A DNA stretch of 10,388 nt from Flavobacteriales bacterium UBA1112 (GTDB lineage Bacteria > Bacteroidota > Bacteroidia > Flavobacteriales_D > Sanyastnellaceae). Positions within the stretch are counted from its first letter, which is position 1; each line of letters opens with the position of its first letter. Both the position numbers and the translations under genes were made by a program. Shown one piece after another: positions 1 to 6,747 of this stretch. Where the stretch lies: contig DCBH01000104.1 in the NCBI GenBank assembly GCA_002313415.1, positions 8,091 to 18,478 on the forward strand, read 5' to 3'. The notes below the pieces were generated by a model, which was not told where the DNA came from, made no database searches, and was given only the letters and a program-made list of their open reading frames with translations.

Positions 1-3000
1 ACAACCTCTGGCACAGAAATCCACAATGTCGAACTGGGGACAACAGGCAGTCACTTGTTTGCCTTGGCAGTGACCGCCGAAAATGGCTGTGTCAATGTGG
101 TGAATGAAACCGTCGACATCTACCCTTCTCCAATCGCAGATTTTACATCAGGTTCAGTTTGTGAGGGAGAGCCATCGGTATTCACCGATTTGAGCCTACC
201 CCAAGGGACAGATACCCTCGTGTCTTGGAATTGGGATTTTGGGGATGCAGGAACCTCTGAGGAACGTCATCCCAACCATGTCTTTACAGGGAGCGGTCAG
301 TACACCGTCACTTTGGAAATCAGTGATCCCCACTGTTCCGCGAGTACCACAGCAAGCGTCGTGGTGAGTGAGGCGCCGGTCTTGGCTTTGTCGAGCAGCA
401 CAAATGAGGGGTGTTCTCCACTTTACGTCAATTTCACAGCGGCAAGCTCAGACGACGTGGTGTGGTCATTTGGAGATGGCAACGGAGCGAATGGTGGTGT
501 CGTAACACACACCTATCTCGGCGATCCCTCTGTCGAAGTTCTTTATGAGGTTACTGCCCAAGCCGTCAACGAATTCGCGTGCATCTCTGAAGCGGCCATG
601 ACTGTACGAACACTTCCTAGCTCAGATGCCTCTTTTTCTGTCTCCGCTGCGGAATGTTCGCCGTTCACGCCAATCTTCACCAACGAAAGCCAACGGGCTA
701 CTGCCTACGAGTGGCTGTTTGAAGATGGTACATTTTCTTCGGAAGTGGAACCTACACACGTGTTTACGAATACCACGGGATTTCTTCAGGCAGAGCCTGT
801 ACAATTGATTGCTTTCGCAGCCAACGGATGTCACGATACGACAGGTGCAGCTGTCAGCGTAAAACCCGAAGCGCTGTTCAACATGGTGCTCGACCAATCC
901 GAAGCGTGCTCCCCTTTCTCCATGATGACCCCTGTGGTCGACGGTGCAGAAGCGCACATGTGGTCCTTCGGCGATGGAACCTCCAACTCGACTGTCCCTC
1001 ACCCTGTGCACGTCTACACAAACGACACAGACGCTCCAATCACTTACACCCTGACCTTGGATGCAGAAAACAGTTTTGGTTGTTCAGGATCTGTGTCACG
1101 AGAAGTGACAGTAAACCCAAGCCCTTTGGCGGAATTCACAGCAAATATTCAAAGTGGATGTGCGCCATTGACGGTCACATTTCAAGAGATGAGCCAACGT
1201 GCAACATCATTTGAATGGAACTACGGCGATGCCACTACGGCCTCGGGGTTGAATGACACCGAACACCAACACACTTTTGAGCTGAGTGGTTTTGAATTGC
1301 TTACTCCAGCAGTGACGTTGACCGTCGAAGCTGAAGGAGGGTGCACCGACACCCACACACTCGCCTTGGAAGTTTACCCTGAAGTCGTCGCCAGCCCCGC
1401 TGGCGACCTCGAAGGTTGCGCGCCATGGCAGTGCGACTTGATTGCCGAAGGCTACGAATCGGCCAACAACCATGACATCACATGGACGCTGCCTGACGGT
1501 GAAACATTTGGCGGTGCAGAACTTCAGCGCACCTTTGTCGGACTTGAAGGCGAGGATGTCGATTTGACATTGGGCTTAGGCATCACCTCTCCTTTCGGTT
1601 GTCACGCTGAGTCTACTGTGACTGCCACAATTCATCATGCTCCCATTTCTGACTTTGAGTTGTCTGAAGTCGCGGCGTGTGCAGGCACACAGATTGTACT
1701 CATCGATGGCAGCATGTACGCGGATGAGGTGACTTTGGACTGGGGTGAAGGGGATGTGGAGTCCACCAATTCTGTGACCACGCACGAATTTGACAATCCT
1801 TACCAGGAGCCCTTGGTCATGGAAATCGTGCAAACTGCAAGAACAGCTTATGGATGTGAGTCCCAAACATCCGTCAACCACACCGTATTCCCCGAAGTCA
1901 CGGCAGCCTTTGTCCCTCCAGCTTCATCATGCGCGCCATTTTCTTTGGCACTGGTCAACCTGAGCACAAATGCCAATGGCACATTCACATGGGACTTTGG
2001 AGACGGGAGTCCAATTTCTTCGAGCGCTCAACCAAGCCACCTGTACGACACCGCTGCAGATTCCAGCAGCGTCTACAACATTCAGCTGACCGCCACAAGC
2101 ACGTATGGTTGTGCTGACAGCACAAGCCACGAAATCGAAGTTTATGCAACGCCTGTTGCCGATTTGGAAGTGTTACAGGAAACGGGCTGCTATCCACTTG
2201 AAGTGACTTTTGGCAACCAAAGCGTCGGTGGCGACACCTATGTCTGGAACTACGGAACAGGGTTAAACAGCGAGGAAATCGCATCGGAGCATACGGTAGA
2301 ATACTTCAACTCCACGCCAAATGTGATTACCTACGCAGCCGTCCTGACTGCGTTCACCTCCGAAGGTTGCAGCAGCCAAGATGTGGCATACATCGAGGTA
2401 CTGCCTGAATTGGAGGCCCGAATTGAAGGAGGGTTGAGTGGTTGTGCTCCCCTCGAAGTCGATTTTTTAAATCTCAGCGATGGAGCCACCACCTACACGT
2501 GGGACTTTGGTGACGGTGGCCAAAGCGCCGCAACCCACGCCAGTCACATCTTTACGACATCACCTGGGGAAGATGCACTCTACACAGTCTCGTTGACTGC
2601 TGAATCAATGCATGGCTGCACCGACACAGCGCAAGTTTCCGTTCAGGTATTTGCAGCACCTGCCGCTGATTTTGTCTCTAGTGCGACTCAGATGACTTAT
2701 CCCAATGCAAATGTCACACTCTCAAACACCTCAATTGCAGGTGAAAGTGCGAGCTACTATTGGACATTTGGAGACGGGCAAGTGAGCTACGACGCCAACC
2801 CGGAGCCACATACATATGGAACTTGGGGGACCTTTGACATCGCCTTGGAAGTCGACAATGGATATTGCTCCTCAGTAGCGAGTACTGCAGTCCAAATTTT
2901 GGCTCCCAGCCCGACCATTGGTTTTTCAGGCGCAGGGACCGGATGTGCACCACTGACAGTAGAATTTGAAAATCACAGCACGTTTGCAAGCAGCTACCGA

Positions 3001-3711
3001 TGGGAATTTTCCGACGGATCGGTTCGCAGCGACGACAGCCCCGTGCACGTATTTTACGAACCTGGGGTATACGATGTGACTTTGTTTTTGGAAGGATTCG
3101 ACGGTTCCGAATTGGTGGAGCATCACTCCGCTGTGGTAGAGGTGTTTCCTACAGCACAAGCCGCATTCTCATTGAATCCCAATCATGTGATGGTGCCTGG
3201 TCAGCCCGTATTTTTCTTGAATCTGTCAGAAGAGGCCACGGAATTTGTCTGGGATTTTGGCGACGGAACGACCAGCACTGCGGAAACCCCTGTACACGAA
3301 TACGTCGAAGCAGGAATTTACGACATCTCTTTGACCACCAACAACATCTGGGGTTGCTCCACCACATTTACGCTGCCCGAGGCGGTGTTTGCTGAAGAGG
3401 GAGGAATGATGGTATTCCCAAATGCATTTACTCCAAATTCTACTGGATCAACCGGCGGATACTACGATGCCAATGGATACGACAACGATGTATTTCGACC
3501 GATGCACGTTGGCATAGAGACCTATGAATTGATGGTTTTCACGAAATGGGGTGAAATGATCTTCCACAGCAACGATGTAGGCATTGGCTGGGACGGATAC
3601 GTCCAAGGCAAATTGGCCGCCACAGATGTGTATGCCTGGAAAGCCACGGCTACCCTAAGCAGCGGAGCCCGTCTGCAGCAACTTGGTAACGTAACTCTGC
3701 TTGCCCGTTGA
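1..3711 (+). CDS. Giant PKD-repeat surface/secreted protein with T9SS type B (gliding-motility) C-terminal domain, 5'-truncated
   Basis: The reading frame is open from base 1 with no start in sight, so this is the last 1,236 residues of a longer protein; the TTG at 55 lies inside a PKD domain and is not a real start. Thirteen PKD-like modules of about 85 residues follow each other, recognised by the W-x-F-G-D-G motif (for example WNWDFGD at 226, FTWDFGDG near 1984, FVWDFGDG near 3244) and by the preceding G-C-A-P-L strand. The last 100 residues begin FPNAFTPN (from 3415) and contain VFTKWGEMIF and GWDGYV, the hallmark of the gliding-motility-associated/CHU C-terminal domain. In this family that domain directs export by the type IX secretion system. 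The array is expected to form an extended rod of Ig-like domains outside the cell, as in SprB-like adhesins. No catalytic domain is visible in the part present. The PorP/SprF gene follows 36 bases downstream. Family and location are secure; the ligand is unknown. Confidence 0.95.
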   Translation, partial: TTSGTEIHNVELGTTGSHLFALAVTAENGCVNVVNETVDIYPSPIADFTSGSVCEGEPSVFTDLSLPQGTDTLVSWNWDFGDAGTSEERHPNHVFTGSGQYTVTLEISDPHCSASTTASVVVSEAPVLALSSSTNEGCSPLYVNFTAASSDDVVWSFGDGNGANGGVVTHTYLGDPSVEVLYEVTAQAVNEFACISEAAMTVRTLPSSDASFSVSAAECSPFTPIFTNESQRATAYEWLFEDGTFSSEVEPTHVFTNTTGFLQAEPVQLIAFAANGCHDTTGAAVSVKPEALFNMVLDQSEACSPFSMMTPVVDGAEAHMWSFGDGTSNSTVPHPVHVYTNDTDAPITYTLTLDAENSFGCSGSVSREVTVNPSPLAEFTANIQSGCAPLTVTFQEMSQRATSFEWNYGDATTASGLNDTEHQHTFELSGFELLTPAVTLTVEAEGGCTDTHTLALEVYPEVVASPAGDLEGCAPWQCDLIAEGYESANNHDITWTLPDGETFGGAELQRTFVGLEGEDVDLTLGLGITSPFGCHAESTVTATIHHAPISDFELSEVAACAGTQIVLIDGSMYADEVTLDWGEGDVESTNSVTTHEFDNPYQEPLVMEIVQTARTAYGCESQTSVNHTVFPEVTAAFVPPASSCAPFSLALVNLSTNANGTFTWDFGDGSPISSSAQPSHLYDTAADSSSVYNIQLTATSTYGCADSTSHEIEVYATPVADLEVLQETGCYPLEVTFGNQSVGGDTYVWNYGTGLNSEEIASEHTVEYFNSTPNVITYAAVLTAFTSEGCSSQDVAYIEVLPELEARIEGGLSGCAPLEVDFLNLSDGATTYTWDFGDGGQSAATHASHIFTTSPGEDALYTVSLTAESMHGCTDTAQVSVQVFAAPAADFVSSATQMTYPNANVTLSNTSIAGESASYYWTFGDGQVSYDANPEPHTYGTWGTFDIALEVDNGYCSSVASTAVQILAPSPTIGFSGAGTGCAPLTVEFENHSTFASSYRWEFSDGSVRSDDSPVHVFYEPGVYDVTLFLEGFDGSELVEHHSAVVEVFPTAQAAFSLNPNHVMVPGQPVFFLNLSEEATEFVWDFGDGTTSTAETPVHEYVEAGIYDISLTTNNIWGCSTTFTLPEAVFAEEGGMMVFPNAFTPNSTGSTGGYYDANGYDNDVFRPMHVGIETYELMVFTKWGEMIFHSNDVGIGWDGYVQGKLAATDVYAWKATATLSSGARLQQLGNVTLLAR
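127..3390 (+). repeat. Tandem array of 13 PKD-like domains (protein-level repeat, about 255 bp period)
   Basis: Module starts, taken at the conserved Cys-containing strand, fall near 160, 409, 652, 904, 1156, 1414, 1675, 1927, 2185, 2440, 2692, 2941 and 3190, so the spacing is 243 to 261 bases. The copies are clearly related as protein but have diverged at DNA level, with no long exact direct repeats seen by eye; this indicates old duplication rather than recent expansion. The window begins within a further module (frame 1, ending AENGC near 90), so the array continues upstream. Modules 1, 2, 4, 8, 10, 11 and 13 keep a recognisable D-F-G-D or F-G-D-G core. Modules 3, 5, 6, 7, 9 and 12 have altered cores (FEDG, YGDA, LPDG, GEGD, YGTG, FSDG). 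Confidence 0.9.
3406..3708 (+). other. Type B T9SS sorting domain (gliding-motility-associated C-terminal domain)
   Basis: These roughly 100 codons form the terminal domain of the PKD protein. Visible landmarks are FPNAFTPN at its start, a Gly/Tyr/Asn/Asp-rich stretch (GGYYDANGYDNDVFRP), then YELMVFTKWGEMIF, GWDGYVQGK and a final VTLLAR strand. This order is typical of the CHU/gliding C-terminal domain. In Flavobacterium such type B domains target proteins to the T9SS and need a SprF-like partner, which matches the next gene. Confidence 0.9.
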
Positions 3712-3747
3712 TGTAACTCTTTGCGCTTGTCTCTCGTATATCGAAGC

Positions 3748-4776
3748 ATGCGTATGTCAAATTCTTCAATCTGGAAGCGCGCCGCCCGTGCGGTGGCTTT
3801 CGCATGCATATGCATGACGGGAGGGATTTTGAATGCTCAAGATCAGCAGTTTACCCAATTCAATGCTGCACCGACCTCGTTCAACCCCGCTTACGCTGGC
3901 GTTTCCGGCAAAGCTCGATTGGCTTCTTTGTATCGAGCACAATGGACTGGACTCCCGCAGGCCTTCACTGGATTTCATTTGGCTTACGACCGCCCGTCGT
4001 TGGACAAGCGAATGGGCTTTGGATTTTTGTTGAGCAACGAGCAAGCTGGCGCTGGCGCCTTGAATCGCATCCAATTCATGGGCCAGGCAGCACACAACCT
4101 CCGTCTCGGGCGTCGTGTGAATTTGAGAACGGGGATGCAGTTGGGATTGGGTGCTCGAAGCATTGACATGACCAACCTTGTGTTCATGGATCAAATTCTC
4201 CGCGACTTTGACGACGTCTCCGTCGAGCAAGGGTTGGGAACTGGGACTCATTACATGGACATGGGTGCGGGCTTCATGTTGCTTTCGCGGCGTGTTTGGT
4301 TTGGTGCTTCAGCCAATCACTTGACCTCCCCCAATGTAAGTTTGAATGCGGCCCTTCCTGAACGACTTGCCGTTCTATACACAGGACACGGGGGCGCACG
4401 TATCCAACTGGCAAGAGGCCCTAGGAGTCGATTCCGTCGCGACGTGGTTGTGTCATGGAAATACATGCAACAAGGCAATCGAAATCAACTGGATGTCGGC
4501 GCATACTATGACATGACCCTATTTACACTGGGATTATGGTACCGGGGGTTGCCCGTGATGCAGGCAGCAGACGGCAGCATGGATGTGGATGCCTTGAGTT
4601 TAGTCTTTGGCTTTGGCAACCGAAGCTTTAAAATGGGTTACAGTTACGACATCACCATGAATCGCCTCGGTGTTCTAGGGACATCTGGATCTCACGAATT
4701 CAGCGTGAAGTATTTCTGGGATGTTGCACGCCGGCGCGATTTACGACCACCCTACCACCCTTGTGTGGAATATTGA
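3748..4776 (+). CDS. PorP/SprF-family type IX secretion system outer-membrane protein
   Basis: The protein has 342 residues from ATG 3748. The frame is open upstream to a TTG at 3721, and ATG 3754 is also possible; 3748 leaves a clean signal peptide with basic residues at 10 to 14, a hydrophobic core AVAFACICM, and likely cleavage after A30 (NA before QDQQ). The mature N-terminus, QFTQFNAAPTSFNPAYAG followed by R-A-Q-W-T-G-L-P, is the family signature. The rest alternates polar and hydrophobic residues with many glycines, as expected of an outer-membrane beta barrel. PorP/SprF proteins act with the T9SS; SprF is needed to secrete the type B cargo SprB in Flavobacterium. Lying 36 bases after a type B cargo gene, this copy is very probably the dedicated partner of that cargo and co-transcribed with it. 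No Shine-Dalgarno sequence is visible. It ends 3 bases from the convergent murB stop. Confidence 0.92.
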   Translation: MRMSNSSIWKRAARAVAFACICMTGGILNAQDQQFTQFNAAPTSFNPAYAGVSGKARLASLYRAQWTGLPQAFTGFHLAYDRPSLDKRMGFGFLLSNEQAGAGALNRIQFMGQAAHNLRLGRRVNLRTGMQLGLGARSIDMTNLVFMDQILRDFDDVSVEQGLGTGTHYMDMGAGFMLLSRRVWFGASANHLTSPNVSLNAALPERLAVLYTGHGGARIQLARGPRSRFRRDVVVSWKYMQQGNRNQLDVGAYYDMTLFTLGLWYRGLPVMQAADGSMDVDALSLVFGFGNRSFKMGYSYDITMNRLGVLGTSGSHEFSVKYFWDVARRRDLRPPYHPCVEY

Positions 4777-4779
4777 ACG

Positions 4780-6066
4780 TTAGGAATCCAGCCCCACTTG
4801 GTTGACTTCCGGTTCGAGTAGCACGCCAAACTCGGTCTTCACTGAGTCGATGATGTCGGAGGCCAAGGACCAAATCTCTTTGCCCGAAGCGCCACCGAAA
4901 TTCACAAGTACAAGCGCTTGCTGGTCATGAACGCCATGTGTCGTTCGGTTGTGACCTTTCCATCCTGCTTGCTCAATGAGCCACCCTGCTGCGAGTTTGA
5001 TGTCCCCTGAAAGCTGGGGGTAGTGCGGCATTTTGGGATGAGTCGACAGCAAGGCGTTTGCGACGTTTTTGGGAACAGTTGGGTTTTTAAAAAAGGAGCC
5101 TGCATTGCCCGCGATTGCTGGGTCAGGCAATTTGGATTTCCTGATGCGAATCACGGCCTCACTGACATCGCGATGTGTACGTTTCGCCTCAGGAAGATGC
5201 TGAAGTTCCCGTTCAATGGCTCCATATTCCATCCGCAACGCACTTTTCCTATCGAGGTTGAAGGCCACCCGGACAATGATCCACTTTCCTTTTTCTTCAC
5301 GTTTGAAAATGCTTTCGCGATAGTCAAAATTGCACTGCTTTTCCGTGAAGCGCTGCAAAGCCCCATCTGAGACTCGGATTGCATCTAACCAAGCGAAATG
5401 CTCTCGGATTTCGACACCATATGCACCGATGTTTTGCATCGGACTGGCTCCCACACTTCCAGGAATCAGTGACAAATTTTCCAATCCGCCCCAACCCTGA
5501 TCCAATGTATGTAGCACAAAATCGTGCCACACCTCACCTGCTCCAACAGCCACTTGAATGCGGCGACCATCGTCCGAAAGGACCTCCACACCCCTCATTT
5601 GAATACGAATGACGAGGGCATCCACATCTCTGTGCAAAAGCATGTTGCTCCCACCTCCCAGAACAAACAATTCCACACCTCGTTGACGGGACCAATTCAA
5701 AGCCTCTCTGAGTCCGGCTATGCTCGATACATCCGCAAACCAACGAGCCTTTGCGGCAATTCCAAACGTGGTGTGCGGAGCCAATTCCACATGCTCACGC
5801 ACTTCAAATGCCGAAGTTTCAGAGGACCCCATGTGGCAATTTCTGTCGTTCCAGCAATGCATAAATGCCTCGCGTGAAATTCTTTCCCACGGACCATCGT
5901 CGGCAACCATGTCAAGAATTCGCTGACGCTCAGGCCAAGTAGTGGCAACCACATCGTGACAAAGCGTTTGATCGCCCATTGTGCTGCACTCGTAAAACCT
6001 CGATGGGCCTTGAATTGCATAGACGTTCTTTGTTCCCAACAATTGAAGGTACACAGGGTACTGCAT
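4780..6066 (-). CDS. murB: UDP-N-acetylmuramate dehydrogenase (UDP-N-acetylenolpyruvoylglucosamine reductase) with N-terminal extension
   Basis: MurB is a cytoplasmic flavoenzyme. It reduces UDP-GlcNAc-enolpyruvate to UDP-N-acetylmuramate with NADPH, the second committed step of peptidoglycan synthesis. From ATG 6066 the protein has 428 residues. The MurB part begins near residue 86 and carries the FAD-site loop VLGGGSNMLL (about residues 135-144), the hallmark ENLSLIPGSVGASPMQNIGAYG (residues 196-217), CNFDYRESIFK, the catalytic serine in GNAGSFFKNP (S324), LAAGWLIEQAGWKG, HDQQALVLVN and the C-terminal glutamate region LLEPEV. The YRESIF and GSFFKNP pattern with this C-terminus makes it a type I enzyme like that of E. 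coli. ATG 5832 would give a 350-residue enzyme, close to the usual 340; ATG 6123 would overlap the divergent TPR gene by 15 bases and is less likely. The preceding 78 residues are not part of normal MurB. Confidence 0.93.
   Translation of the reverse strand: MQYPVYLQLLGTKNVYAIQGPSRFYECSTMGDQTLCHDVVATTWPERQRILDMVADDGPWERISREAFMHCWNDRNCHMGSSETSAFEVREHVELAPHTTFGIAAKARWFADVSSIAGLREALNWSRQRGVELFVLGGGSNMLLHRDVDALVIRIQMRGVEVLSDDGRRIQVAVGAGEVWHDFVLHTLDQGWGGLENLSLIPGSVGASPMQNIGAYGVEIREHFAWLDAIRVSDGALQRFTEKQCNFDYRESIFKREEKGKWIIVRVAFNLDRKSALRMEYGAIERELQHLPEAKRTHRDVSEAVIRIRKSKLPDPAIAGNAGSFFKNPTVPKNVANALLSTHPKMPHYPQLSGDIKLAAGWLIEQAGWKGHNRTTHGVHDQQALVLVNFGGASGKEIWSLASDIIDSVKTEFGVLLEPEVNQVGLDS
5833..6066 (-). 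other. 78-residue N-terminal module fused in frame to MurB
   Basis: This stretch starts MQYPVYLQLLG and runs without a stop codon into the MurB domain at MGSSETSAFEVREH (ATG 5832). It contains VYAIQGPSRFYE, ATTWPERQRILDMV and WERISREAF, a small mixed alpha/beta-looking sequence with no membrane segment or recognised catalytic motif. From memory it resembles small free-standing proteins of about 75 to 80 residues found in Bacteroidota, with an MxYPxY start and a late WxxIS motif; I could not check this. It may be a fused domain of MurB, or an upstream gene that lost its stop codon. The function is unknown. Confidence 0.5.
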
Positions 6067-6108
6067 GTCGCGAAGTTGCCCCAATTTCGCATTTCGATTT
6101 GTTGATTT
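6067..6108. promoter_or_regulatory. Short divergent intergenic gap between murB and the TPR gene
   Basis: Only 42 bases separate the chosen start codons of the two divergent genes, so promoters for both must lie here or inside the opposite coding region. The gap is AT-rich near 6088-6108. An imperfect match to the Bacteroidota -7 element (TCGATTTG near 6095, against TAnnTTTG) is present on the plus strand, but its spacing to an upstream TTG is poor and it would leave almost no leader. I call the region regulatory only by position. Confidence 0.3.
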
Positions 6109-6747
6109 ATGAAACCTTCTCACAAATCCGGCGCTGACAACTCACTTGCGAGGCAACATGCTGAAGAAGCCATGGAGCGTCACGAATGGTCCGAGGCCTT
6201 GAAAGCTTGGCTGGCATGGTGGCCTGATGCCACGCCCGACCCAGATGCCATGCACGATCGGGCAGTTTGCCACTTTCATTGCGACGAAAAACCATTGGCC
6301 ATGGAATGGCTCAATCGTGCCGCTGACGCCCAACCAGACTACAGCTATCGATACAGCTCGCGTGGATGGATGAAGCAAGCTTTGGGAGATACCCTTGGGG
6401 CCATTGAGGACTACAAAAAGGCTTTGGCATTGGACCCAGAGGATGCGGTGACTTTGAACAACCTCGGTCTTCTAGAAGAGAAACTTGGTTACCAAGAGCA
6501 GGCAAAAGAACGATACCGCGTCAGCGATGAATTGCTTGGAATTTTAAATGAGCACGGCATCGACTCCGAATCAAGCGCACCCGCTTTTCAGGAGCGACCG
6601 ATGTCCCCTTCTCCAATGGAGGACTCCACTTCAAATGAGGGAGAAAAGAACTCGTTTTGGGTTGAATTGGTCCGGACAACATTTACAAAAAAGGGACGTC
6701 AAGAGTTATGGACATTCGTGAAGAATGGCTTTACCTTGAAAGGCTGA
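6109..6747 (+). CDS. Small TPR-repeat protein
   Basis: The protein has 212 residues from ATG 6109. About four tetratricopeptide-like helix pairs span residues 12-144; the clearest are YRYSSRGWMKQALGDTLGAI followed by EDYKKALALDP (80-110) and VTLNNLGLLEEKLGYQEQAK (114-133). A low-complexity acidic/Ser/Pro linker (about 150-180) leads to a basic, aromatic tail (FWVELVRTTFTKKGRQELW, 183-201, then FVKNGFTLKG). There is no signal peptide or membrane segment, so it should be cytoplasmic. TPR domains bind other proteins; the partner is unknown, but its stop codon overlaps the start of the AddB-like nuclease (TGATG at 6745-6749), which suggests coupled translation and perhaps a shared task. The separate, well-formed tail looks like a second functional element. 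Confidence 0.88.
   Translation: MKPSHKSGADNSLARQHAEEAMERHEWSEALKAWLAWWPDATPDPDAMHDRAVCHFHCDEKPLAMEWLNRAADAQPDYSYRYSSRGWMKQALGDTLGAIEDYKKALALDPEDAVTLNNLGLLEEKLGYQEQAKERYRVSDELLGILNEHGIDSESSAPAFQERPMSPSPMEDSTSNEGEKNSFWVELVRTTFTKKGRQELWTFVKNGFTLKG

Noticed and set aside
55..3711. TTG at 55 as start of the PKD protein
   Set aside because: The same frame is open from base 1 and encodes the rest of a PKD domain upstream of 55, so the gene is truncated by the window, not started here.
3766..4251. 161-codon minus-strand open frame inside the PorP/SprF gene, and similar long frames opposite the PKD and nuclease genes
   Set aside because: Their translations have no recognisable motifs, and they sit entirely opposite genes with clear family signatures; they are shadow frames of moderately GC-rich coding DNA.
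6080..6106. Bacteroidota-type promoter (TTG ... TCGATTTG) for the TPR gene
   Set aside because: The -7 match is imperfect, the spacing to the upstream TTG is only about 15 bases, and transcription would start almost at the ATG. Not strong enough to call as a separate site.
6708..6746. ATG 6708 as start of the nuclease
   Set aside because: It would overlap the TPR gene by 40 bases; the in-frame ATG 6747 gives the typical TGATG stop-start overlap, and the 13 extra residues are explained as the TPR coding region read in another frame.
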